From NCBI GenBank assembly GCA_002410715.1, contig DHOG01000003.1:13955-36978 (forward strand): 23,024 bases of DNA, read 5' to 3'. This DNA is from Ruminococcaceae bacterium UBA5396. GTDB lineage: Bacteria > Bacillota > Clostridia > Oscillospirales > Acutalibacteraceae. This document shows, piece after piece, positions 1 through 6,320 of the stretch. Each line of letters begins with the position of its first letter. The stretch's first letter is position 1. Below the pieces are notes generated by a model. The model was not told where the DNA came from and did not search any database. It was given only the letters and a program-made list of their open reading frames with translations. The position numbers and the translations under genes were made by a program.

Positions 1-428
1 ACATCAATCATCGGTCCGATGTTTTTGGCGAGCTGTCTGACATATCCCCTGCATAACCGTTCCTGCTCACCGCTTGACAGGTTACGAGGGTCACAAATAA
101 CGCCGCCCTTTGCTCCACCGAGCGGAATATCAACAACTGCACATTTCCAGGTCATCCACATAGACAGAGCTCTTATTGTATCAACTGTTTCCTGTGGATG
201 AAAGCGGATTCCGCCCTTGGCAGGACCTCGCGCATCATTATGCTGTATTCTATAGCCGTTAAATACTTTTGTTGTTCCATCATCCATTTTCACAGGAATG
301 GTAAAATGATATTCGCGGCAGGGCTGCCGAAGCAAATCACGGATTGATTGATCCAAATCAATCAAATCAGCCACGCCATCAAACTGTTTTTGTGCAGTCA
401 AGTAAGCATTGTATGTAGGTTGACCCAT
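1..428 (-). CDS. gdhA: Glutamate dehydrogenase (Glu/Leu/Phe/Val family), N-terminal part
   Basis: The window edge cuts the gene; 142 N-terminal residues are visible. They match the substrate domain of hexameric NAD(P)-dependent glutamate dehydrogenases, which interconvert glutamate and 2-oxoglutarate plus ammonia in the cytoplasm. Visible family motifs are GPAKGGIRFHP (Lys71), the MWMTWKCAV segment (Lys95) and PLGGAKGG (Lys107). By family knowledge these lysines bind the substrate carboxylates, with the last being catalytic. The ATG at 428 is preceded by AGGAG (440-436), and a good promoter lies further upstream, so this start is secure. The Rossmann NAD(P) domain is outside the window, so cofactor preference cannot be read. 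A leucine or phenylalanine dehydrogenase of the same family is a less likely alternative, because the N-terminal segment is that of the long bacterial glutamate enzymes. Confidence 0.9.
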   Translation of the reverse strand, partial: MGQPTYNAYLTAQKQFDGVADLIDLDQSIRDLLRQPCREYHFTIPVKMDDGTTKVFNGYRIQHNDARGPAKGGIRFHPQETVDTIRALSMWMTWKCAVVDIPLGGAKGGVICDPRNLSSGEQERLCRGYVRQLAKNIGPMID

Positions 429-478
429 CTGATATTCTCCTCATCAAGTAATTTTTTTGCTAAATAGCATCTCTTAAA

Positions 479-506
479 ATTATAACTTCTTTTGATGAAT
501 TGTCAA
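479..506 (-). promoter_or_regulatory. Sigma-A promoter of glutamate dehydrogenase
   Basis: On the minus strand TTGACA (506-501) and TATAAT (484-479) are both perfect consensus hexamers, separated by 16 bases. Transcription would start near 472, giving a leader of about 45 bases before the ATG at 428. Confidence 0.8.
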
Positions 507-597
507 TAAAATTTTAGTAGGTGCCTGTGTTAAGTGCTTGCATTGCAAGCTTGTTTTATATTTTATAATAAAACAAACAAACAGGATTTCGTAATTA

Positions 598-608
598 TAT
601 GATATAAT
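598..608 (+). promoter_or_regulatory. Probable extended -10 promoter of the metallophosphoesterase unit
   Basis: TATGATATAAT contains a perfect -10 hexamer (603-608) with the TGn extension. No convincing -35 lies 16-18 bases upstream. It would start transcription near 615, about 36 bases before the ATG at 651. The same TATGATATAAT string occurs in front of the ABC exporter at 4504-4514. Confidence 0.5.
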
Positions 609-650
609 AAAATTAAACAGAAATATCCAAATAAATCAGGTGATTGAATA

Positions 651-1547
651 ATGAAAAAAGGAACAAAAGTCGGTATGCTGGTTTCTTTCGTGGTTTTATC
701 ATTTATTTTTCTCTCGCTTGTTATTAGCAACACGGCTCTGACAATCAGCCAATATTTTGTAGAATATGAAAACCTGCCGGATGCTTTTGACGGCTATAAA
801 ATAGTTCAGTTATCTGATTTGCATAGCAAGCAATTCGGGAAAAATAACAAGAATATTCTTAAAAAGATTCAAACGTTAAAGCCTGATCTTGTCGTTATGA
901 CAGGGGATATGATTAACACAACCGACAATAATTATGATGCTTTTGTTTCACTGTCACAACGCCTTGCATCAGAGCACCCTACTTATTATGTCATTGGAAA
1001 TCATGAGCAAAATTTAAGCCAAAGCAAGCTGCAAGCCCTTTATCAAAGCCTGAGTGAGGCTGGCGTATTCATTTCGGGTAACACCAAAATGTCGATTCAA
1101 AAACAACGGCAATCTATCGATATATACGGATTATGGTTCAATCTGAGATATTACAGCGATCAAAGAAATGAATATATTCAAAAACATGCAGACGATTACT
1201 TTTTCGGCGTGGATAAAATGAATGAGGTTTTGGGGAGCAAAGACAGCGATTCGTTTTGCATACTGTTAACACATAATCCTCTTTATTTTGAAAGCTATGC
1301 AGCATGGGGAGCCGATTTGGTATTAGCAGGACATATGCATGGAGGAATGATCCGTCTCCCGTTTGTGGGAGGGTTGTTTTCGCCGGAAAAAGTTTTTTTG
1401 CCGAAATATGACTCCGGAAAGTTTTCATTCGAAGGTACCGATATGATCATCAGTAAGGGATTGGGAAATGGAAACATAGGCTTTCGTTTATGGAATTGCC
1501 CCGATTTGGTGTCGGTTACACTTAAGGTAAAAGGAGCAGATAAGTGA
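651..1547 (+). CDS. Membrane-anchored calcineurin-like metallophosphoesterase (YkuE-like)
   Basis: 298 residues. An uncleaved signal anchor (about residues 8-29) should place the catalytic domain outside the cytoplasmic membrane. The binuclear-metal motifs of the calcineurin-like phosphoesterase fold occur in order: SDLHS (Asp56, His58), TGDMIN (Asp86), GNHE (Asn117, His118), LTHNP (His208) and LAGHMHGG (His228, His230). All expected ligands are present, so an active hydrolase is likely. The closest group I recognise is B. subtilis YkuE-like wall-associated phosphoesterases; the substrate is unknown. AGGTG about 10 bases upstream supports the ATG. The stop codon overlaps the GTG start of the next gene (GTGA at 1544-1547), so the two are probably translationally coupled. 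Confidence 0.88.
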   Translation: MKKGTKVGMLVSFVVLSFIFLSLVISNTALTISQYFVEYENLPDAFDGYKIVQLSDLHSKQFGKNNKNILKKIQTLKPDLVVMTGDMINTTDNNYDAFVSLSQRLASEHPTYYVIGNHEQNLSQSKLQALYQSLSEAGVFISGNTKMSIQKQRQSIDIYGLWFNLRYYSDQRNEYIQKHADDYFFGVDKMNEVLGSKDSDSFCILLTHNPLYFESYAAWGADLVLAGHMHGGMIRLPFVGGLFSPEKVFLPKYDSGKFSFEGTDMIISKGLGNGNIGFRLWNCPDLVSVTLKVKGADK

Positions 1548-1840
1548 ATAAGATAAAAATTTGTGTCTTTTGTATCTTAAATTCTCTACTCGGATTTCTA
1601 TCCTTTAAATTCATTCCGTTGGCTTGGCTAATAGCCACCAATACATTGAAGGGGAAAGTAAATAATCCTGAAGGGGAATTATTCGTTCCGTTTGGAATAT
1701 TTCTACTAATAATCATCCCAATCATTGTTATATTATGCAATATGTCAATGTATATAAGTACTAAGGCTGAAAAACGATTGGTATATTATATTGTTTTCTT
1801 GTATTTTGTTTTAGGTTTACTTTTTGCAGTTGCAACATAG
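1544..1840 (+). CDS. Small hypothetical three-helix membrane protein
   Basis: 98 residues from a GTG start that overlaps the stop of the metallophosphoesterase by four bases. AAGGAG (1531-1536) lies 7 bases upstream, which makes this a convincing real gene. Three hydrophobic segments (about residues 5-30, 50-70 and 78-97) suggest an integral membrane protein with short basic loops. No family is recognised. Coupling to the phosphoesterase and a shared terminator suggest a shared membrane-associated role, but that is inference from position only. Confidence 0.75.
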   Translation: MNKIKICVFCILNSLLGFLSFKFIPLAWLIATNTLKGKVNNPEGELFVPFGIFLLIIIPIIVILCNMSMYISTKAEKRLVYYIVFLYFVLGLLFAVAT

Positions 1841-1879
1841 CATAAGTATTCAGCATATTCCCACTTGTTTTAAGGTCTA

Positions 1880-1910
1880 AAAAGAGGGTGCAAATTTGCA
1901 CCCCTTTTTA
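1880..1910. terminator. Bidirectional intrinsic terminator
   Basis: The stem GGGTGC/GCACCC encloses AAATTT and is flanked by A-run and T-run arms. It ends the plus-strand 651-1840 unit and, read on the minus strand, also lies just past the stop of the phospholipase-like gene at 1946. Confidence 0.82.
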
Positions 1911-1945
1911 AATAGATATGAGCCCGCCCTCGGGGTTTGTTTTGT

Positions 1946-2572
1946 TTACGCCGGCGGCAATACTTTTCGTTGCAGGTGGGGACCTACCAGCGGCATGCGG
2001 TAACGAAGTGGGGGACGAGCTGTGCCACCCATACATATACGTAGCATGGCATAGGTAAGCTCGACACCCACCGTCAAGGCGTAATCAATATCATTGGAGG
2101 GCGAAAAGCTTTCGGTCTCGCGCTCCCGAATAAATCTGACCAGCAAAGCAATCAGTTCGGCGGAGTCTTCAACGCCGTAAAACGAGCAGATTTCTCGAAT
2201 CTGCGGAATTTCCACCAAGGCGCCCTGCATTTGCTCATAGATCCGGTGATCCATGAGATTGCCGTCAAACCCGACTGTATGGGCATAGCATAAAAAGTCG
2301 CTTACATAATGCATGATGATACCAAGCCGGAGTGAACGCCAACGGGATAGGTTTTGCCCGCTGTATATGCTTTTTCTGCAAAAACGGTGGATCATACGTC
2401 CCACCATATTGCCGGCTGAACCAATTTCATGCATACGAATGATGCGCTGATGGGAGCAATCGGGATAAATGCTTCCAAGTGCGAACCAGTAGGGATTGAT
2501 TCGAATATCCAGCCTGGCTTCGCAGCCTTCTCGGATATGATTGGAGATCTCGCGATGTATGCGCACTTTCAC
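1946..2572 (-). CDS. Zinc-dependent phospholipase C-like protein
   Basis: About 208 residues. The histidine/aspartate pattern of the zinc-dependent phospholipase C family is visible: IHREI (His6), SIYPD (Asp38), MHEIG (His48), HYVSD (His88, Asp92), AHTVG (His98) and DHRIYE (His109, Glu113). There is no secretion signal from this start, unlike classical alpha-toxin-type enzymes, so a cytoplasmic or repurposed role is possible. I chose GTG at 2572 because AGGCAGGAA sits just upstream and the product then begins close to the family core. The frame stays open upstream: TTG at 2629 has no ribosome binding site, and the frame reaches back to the ABC exporter stop (2690), encoding a hydrophobic stretch that could be a membrane anchor if a non-standard start were used. 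It follows the exporter by 117 bases and is probably cotranscribed. Confidence 0.72.
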   Translation of the reverse strand: MKVRIHREISNHIREGCEARLDIRINPYWFALGSIYPDCSHQRIIRMHEIGSAGNMVGRMIHRFCRKSIYSGQNLSRWRSLRLGIIMHYVSDFLCYAHTVGFDGNLMDHRIYEQMQGALVEIPQIREICSFYGVEDSAELIALLVRFIRERETESFSPSNDIDYALTVGVELTYAMLRICMGGTARPPLRYRMPLVGPHLQRKVLPPA

Positions 2573-2689
2573 ATTATGTTCCTGCCTTCTGCACCTTAAT
2601 TTAAATCTGGTAGGCAATCTGTTTGCCAAAACCCATAGAACAGTATATAGAATTCTAATATAAAACGCAATTAAAATAATATGGAAGCG

Positions 2690-4471
2690 TCAGTTGTCGG
2701 TTAGCATCTGCGTCTTAACCAGTGAGGAATAATAGCCGTCGCGTTCCATCAGTTGGCTGTGCGTACCTGTTTCACGTATCCCCTCGCTGTCTATATATAC
2801 GATGCTATCTGCCTCCCGAACGGTTGACAGGCGGTGGGCGATAATCAGTGTTGTACGCCCTTTAGAGAGGTCGGTAAAGGCCTCCTGGATTCGGGATTCG
2901 GTTATGGTGTCCAGCGCAGAGGTGGCCTCGTCAAGGATGAGGATAGGCGGGTTTTTCAGGAAGATGCGTGCAATACTGATTCGCTGCTTTTGCCCTCCTG
3001 AAAGCATGATTCCCCGTTCTCCCACATAGCTCTGATAACCATCGGGCATCTGCAGGATATCATTATGGATTTCTGCACGTTTGGCTGCCGCAATGACTTC
3101 TTGGTCGGTCGCATCTATGCGGCCGTATCGAATATTCTCCATAATGGTGCCCGCAAAAAGCATAACCTCCTGCTGAACAATGCCAATGGAGGCGCGGAGA
3201 GAGGATAGGGTCAGGTCCTGAATGTTTTTGCCGTCGATGGTAATAACCCCGTCTGTGACATCATAGAATCGGGGAATCAGATGGCATAGGGTGGTTTTAC
3301 CGCCACCCGAGGGGCCTACCAAGGCCAGCGTATCTCCTGATTTTATCCGTAAATTTACACCCGACAGAACCTGTACATCATTATCATAAGAAAAAGTGAC
3401 ATTCTTGAATTCGATATCACCTCGTACATTGGTGATTGGTTTTGCATTTGGTTTATCAGCAATTTCAGGTTTGACAGCCATGAGTCCCTGAAAACGTTCA
3501 AATCCGGCCATACCCACCGTAAACTGCTCTACAAAATTGGAAAGACGCCGGACTGGCTGGAGAAAAGCACTGATATATAGGGTAAATGTGATCAGGTCGA
3601 TCAAATCCATCTGATTTGCCATGATAAGAATTCCGCCAAAGGTAATTACACAAACGGTCATCAGATTCATCAGAAAATCCATGCCTGCTGAAAAAATCCC
3701 CATCTGACGATAAAAGGTCTGCTTTGCACCGCGGAACCGCTGGTTGCCCTCTTCAAATCGTTCCAGCTCATAATGCTCATTGTTAAAGGCTTTGGCTGCA
3801 CGAATGCCGGAAATGCTGGATTCTATATCGGAATTGATATTTGCTGTGCGCTCCTTGACCTTTTTGGATGCTTGGGACATTTTGCGGCGCCTTTTTGCGG
3901 TGAACATAACAATCAGAGGTACCATAACAAAAACAATAAGCGCCAGCTTCCACTGGATTGTGATTAAAACAATCAATGCGCCGATCAATGTCACAGTGGA
4001 AATAAACAAATCCTCGGGGCCGTGGTGTGCAAGCTCAACGATTTCAAATAAATCGTTGATAACACGAGACATAAGGTGTCCAGTACGATTTTTGTCATAA
4101 AAGCTGAAGGGGAGAGTCTGCAGATGCGAAAAAAGATCGCGTCTCATATCTGCTTCCATGTTTACACCCAGTACATGCCCCCAGTAGCTCACGAAATACT
4201 GTAAGCCGGCTCTCAAAATATATGCTGCAATCAAGGCGCCCATAACCGCAAAAAAGGCGGTATAATATTTTTCCGGCAGATAACGCTGCATGGCAGCTCG
4301 TGACGCCAGAGGAAACAAGAGGTCAATTGCGGCAATCAGCAGCGCACAAACCATGTCGAGTGCGAATAGCCTCCAATGCGGGCGGTAATAGGAAGCAAAC
4401 GGACGAATAAATGAAAAAAGCGAAGGTCTCCCTTTTGCTTCAGAGATTGTATCTTTTTTATGGTTACTCAT
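2690..4471 (-). CDS. ABC exporter half-transporter, permease fused to ATPase (MsbA/LmrA type)
   Basis: 593 residues. An N-terminal six-helix exporter domain (about residues 25-315) precedes a nucleotide-binding domain (about 350-585). The ATPase has Walker A GPSGGGKT (386-393), a Q-loop near 433, signature LSGGQ (490-494), Walker B ILILDE (510-515) and H-loop His546, so all catalytic elements are intact. It should dimerise in the cytoplasmic membrane and export a lipid, drug or peptide driven by ATP; the substrate is not evident. The open frame begins at a TTG at 4486, but GGGAG placed 8 bases before the ATG at 4471 makes the later start much better. The phospholipase-like gene downstream is the only apparent operon partner. 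Confidence 0.92.
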   Translation of the reverse strand: MSNHKKDTISEAKGRPSLFSFIRPFASYYRPHWRLFALDMVCALLIAAIDLLFPLASRAAMQRYLPEKYYTAFFAVMGALIAAYILRAGLQYFVSYWGHVLGVNMEADMRRDLFSHLQTLPFSFYDKNRTGHLMSRVINDLFEIVELAHHGPEDLFISTVTLIGALIVLITIQWKLALIVFVMVPLIVMFTAKRRRKMSQASKKVKERTANINSDIESSISGIRAAKAFNNEHYELERFEEGNQRFRGAKQTFYRQMGIFSAGMDFLMNLMTVCVITFGGILIMANQMDLIDLITFTLYISAFLQPVRRLSNFVEQFTVGMAGFERFQGLMAVKPEIADKPNAKPITNVRGDIEFKNVTFSYDNDVQVLSGVNLRIKSGDTLALVGPSGGGKTTLCHLIPRFYDVTDGVITIDGKNIQDLTLSSLRASIGIVQQEVMLFAGTIMENIRYGRIDATDQEVIAAAKRAEIHNDILQMPDGYQSYVGERGIMLSGGQKQRISIARIFLKNPPILILDEATSALDTITESRIQEAFTDLSKGRTTLIIAHRLSTVREADSIVYIDSEGIRETGTHSQLMERDGYYSSLVKTQMLTDN

Positions 4472-4503
4472 TTTGATTACTCCCAAAATCCGTAATGCAA
4501 TAA

Positions 4504-4514
4504 ATTATATCATA
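4504..4514 (-). promoter_or_regulatory. Extended -10 promoter of the ABC exporter unit
   Basis: The minus strand reads TATGATATAAT, a perfect -10 (4509-4504) with TGn extension and no clear -35. It would give a leader of about 26 bases before the ATG at 4471. Confidence 0.55.
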
Positions 4515-4631
4515 TTGCAAATGAAAAAGCGAGGATGCTTTTTGCAGTAAACTTATCTTGAATAACTTGTCAATATATCCTCATAAACGGGCGCATGTAT
4601 AAATAAAGGTTAAAGTGTAATCAAAAAACTG

Positions 4632-4660
4632 TTGCATTATTTGGCTTTTCATGATAATAT
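4632..4660 (+). promoter_or_regulatory. Promoter of rpsT
   Basis: TTGCAT (4632-4637) and TAATAT (4655-4660) are spaced by 17 bases, with a TGA before the -10 giving a TGn extension. Transcription would start near 4667, about 39 bases before the rpsT ATG. Confidence 0.68.
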
Positions 4661-4705
4661 AACTTTTGCGTTTAAAGATTTCGACTTAGCAAGGGAGGTG
4701 TGACC

Positions 4706-4960
4706 ATGCCCAATATAAAATCAGCGAAAAAGCGTGTCAAGATTATCGCAGTAAAGTCTGCCCATAATCAGGCGTACCGTTCTTCTCTCAAAACGCAGAT
4801 TAAAAAGGCCAATATTGCGATTGAAACCGGTGCAGATGATAGGGAAGCCGAAGTTCGCACCGCGATTAAGGCAATTGACCAGGCTGTTGCCAAGGGACTC
4901 CTGCACAAGAATACTGCTGCTCGGAGAAAGTCCGCCCTTGCCAAGAAGGTCGGCGCATAA
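4706..4960 (+). CDS. rpsT: 30S ribosomal protein S20
   Basis: 84 residues, the usual S20 length. The N-terminus MPNIKSAKKRVK and the lysine/arginine-rich helical body with the AVAKGLLHKNTAARRKSALAKK segment are diagnostic of S20, which binds 16S rRNA early in small-subunit assembly. The frame is open from a GTG at 4700, but the near-perfect AAGGGAGGTG (4691-4700) is correctly placed for the ATG at 4706. The gene is monocistronic, with its own promoter and an intrinsic terminator starting 39 bases after the stop. Confidence 0.97.
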   Translation: MPNIKSAKKRVKIIAVKSAHNQAYRSSLKTQIKKANIAIETGADDREAEVRTAIKAIDQAVAKGLLHKNTAARRKSALAKKVGA

Positions 4961-4998
4961 TCTGCGCAGTGCGTATGCACTTTTTCCAGTGACTGCTT

Positions 4999-5025
4999 AG
5001 CTCCTGTCTTTGACGGGGGCTTTTT
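4999..5025 (+). terminator. rpsT: Intrinsic terminator of rpsT
   Basis: The 10-bp stem AGCTCCTGTC/GACGGGGGCT (three G-U pairs as RNA) has a TTT loop and is followed by further T residues. Confidence 0.85.
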
Positions 5026-5187
5026 AGCGTTCATGTGGACAGGATACTTCGGATTTAATCTGCAGTCTGGGTGGGTTTGCTGAAAAATATGGTCTGGATG
5101 ATATGCTCCACCCTAGAAAGGCTGTTATCGGCAAGCATCTCAAGATGCACTGAAGGTTCTTTCTACTGCATCACTTGCCCGTGATAG
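5026..5187. other. Intergenic stretch without a supported gene
   Basis: No start codon with a ribosome binding site, RNA gene or promoter pair is visible. One frame (5028-5153) stays open for 41 codons but begins at a stop and has no usable start. It may be a remnant or chance. Confidence 0.5.
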
Positions 5188-5280
5188 TTTAAAGGAAAAC
5201 CTCCCTCGCAGAGGGACGTTTTCCTTTAAGAGGGAGGGTTATCCCGGCTCCCTCAGTCGCCCGTGGGCGACTGAGGGAGC
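5188..5280. repeat. Tandem double-hairpin intergenic repeat
   Basis: Two strong inverted repeats lie side by side. The first (5189-5229) has arms TTAAAGGAAAAC/GTTTTCCTTTAA with an inner CCCTC-GCA-GAGGG hairpin. The second (5247-5280) is a perfect 16-bp stem, GCTCCCTCAGTCGCCC with its complement, around a 2-base centre. Both contain the CTCCCTC/GAGGGAG word, and a spacer between them has GAGGGAGGG. Neither is followed by a T-run. This looks like the CTCCCTCAG-type dispersed intergenic repeats I associate with Oscillospiraceae genomes; that association is from memory. Confidence 0.72.
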
Positions 5281-5371
5281 TATTTCCATGTCTCAATCAA
5301 CGCTTTTGCAGAAGTCCATTTGGCTTTGGCGGGAACAAGACAAATCCAAGAATAAATATTATAATCTAAAA

Positions 5372-6316
5372 TTAGCTTTTATTCTGTTGCTCAATAAGCG
5401 CGCTGCCCCGTTTGGTTTGGATGAGATATCGCGGACGAGCCTTCACTTCGTCATATATTTTTGCGATATACAGCCCGATTACGCTGAGGCTGATCATGAT
5501 GGCGCTTCCGATAAAAAGCTGGAGCAGAATGACGGTAGAAAATCCGGGATCTGCCTGACTCGCAAAATAATTATAAAGTGTCTGAACCGTCATCACGACG
5601 GCGCCGATACCCATCAAAACGCCCAGCCAGAAAACAATAAACAGGGGGGCGGCAGTATATGCGGTGATAGAATTGACGGCAAGCCTAATAAGTGAGTGAA
5701 GTGTCCACTTTGTTTCGCCACCGGCTCTGGGAGCAACTTGGAATGGCAAGGCATACCGCTTGTATCCCACCCATGCCGAAAGTCCGCGGAAAAACGTGTT
5801 TTTTTCCGGGAGCTGCTTCCATGCCTCCACCGCGCTTCTATCCATCAGCTTAAAATCGGATGCAACTCCGATGTCAATGCCGGTGGTGCGCCGGAAGGTG
5901 CGGTAAAATAACAGTGCAGCCAGCTTAGAGGCAATTGACTCGCGTCCTCTGTCTGCTTTCACACCCTCCACAACATCATAGCCCTCCTCCCGCCAGAGGC
6001 GTACCATTTCCGGTATAAGCTCCGGTGGGTGCTGCAGATCCGAATCCATCACAAGAACGGCGTCACCGGAAACGTTTTCAAGACCGGCACACAACGCCGC
6101 CTCCTTGCCGAAATTTCGTGAAAGGCGGATTACCGAGACATTGTTATGGTGATCCGCCAGCCTGCAAAGTTCTGCCCAGCTTTTGTCCCGTGAGCCATCA
6201 TCCACCAGCAGAAACTGGTGTTCAATGCCTTTGCGTTCCAGCAGCGTATCAACCGTCATTACATTGTTATAGATATAATCCCCTTCGTTATATACCGGCA
6301 TCAGAATTGTTAGCAA
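5372..6316 (-). CDS. csbB: Polyprenyl-phosphate glycosyltransferase, family 2 (CsbB/GtrB-like)
   Basis: 314 residues. A GT-A glycosyltransferase domain begins at the N-terminus (LTILMPVYNEG) with VDDGSRDKS (DDGS 39-42) and the metal-binding DSDLQHPPE (91-99). Two C-terminal membrane helices (about 215-240 and 260-285) complete the DPM1/GtrB/CsbB architecture. Such enzymes transfer a sugar from a nucleotide donor to undecaprenyl phosphate at the inner face of the membrane. In Bacillus and Listeria CsbB-type enzymes work with YfhO, the gene immediately upstream here, so the pair fits a polymer-glycosylation module. The longest frame begins at ATG 6334 inside yfhO and would add MRRRRW. I prefer TTG 6316 because AGGAGG (6331-6326) lies 9 bases upstream and the product then starts like its family. 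The sugar is unknown. Confidence 0.87.
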   Translation of the reverse strand: MLTILMPVYNEGDYIYNNVMTVDTLLERKGIEHQFLLVDDGSRDKSWAELCRLADHHNNVSVIRLSRNFGKEAALCAGLENVSGDAVLVMDSDLQHPPELIPEMVRLWREEGYDVVEGVKADRGRESIASKLAALLFYRTFRRTTGIDIGVASDFKLMDRSAVEAWKQLPEKNTFFRGLSAWVGYKRYALPFQVAPRAGGETKWTLHSLIRLAVNSITAYTAAPLFIVFWLGVLMGIGAVVMTVQTLYNYFASQADPGFSTVILLQLFIGSAIMISLSVIGLYIAKIYDEVKARPRYLIQTKRGSALIEQQNKS

Positions 6317-6320
6317 CCAT

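Noticed and set aside
536..557. GCTTGC-ATT-GCAAGC hairpin followed by a T-rich stretch, terminator-like on the plus strand
   Set aside because: No plus-strand gene lies upstream within the gap between divergent genes, so a terminator role has no transcript to act on. It could be an operator but nothing else supports that.
5028..5153. Open frame of 41 codons ending in a protein-like stretch (LGGFAEKYGLDDMLHPRKAV)
   Set aside because: It starts directly after a stop, has no start codon with a ribosome binding site and no recognised family. A decayed gene fragment is possible but cannot be supported.
5288..5695. 135-codon plus-strand frame
   Set aside because: It begins in the intergenic gap and runs antisense to the csbB glycosyltransferase, with low-complexity composition and no ribosome binding site.
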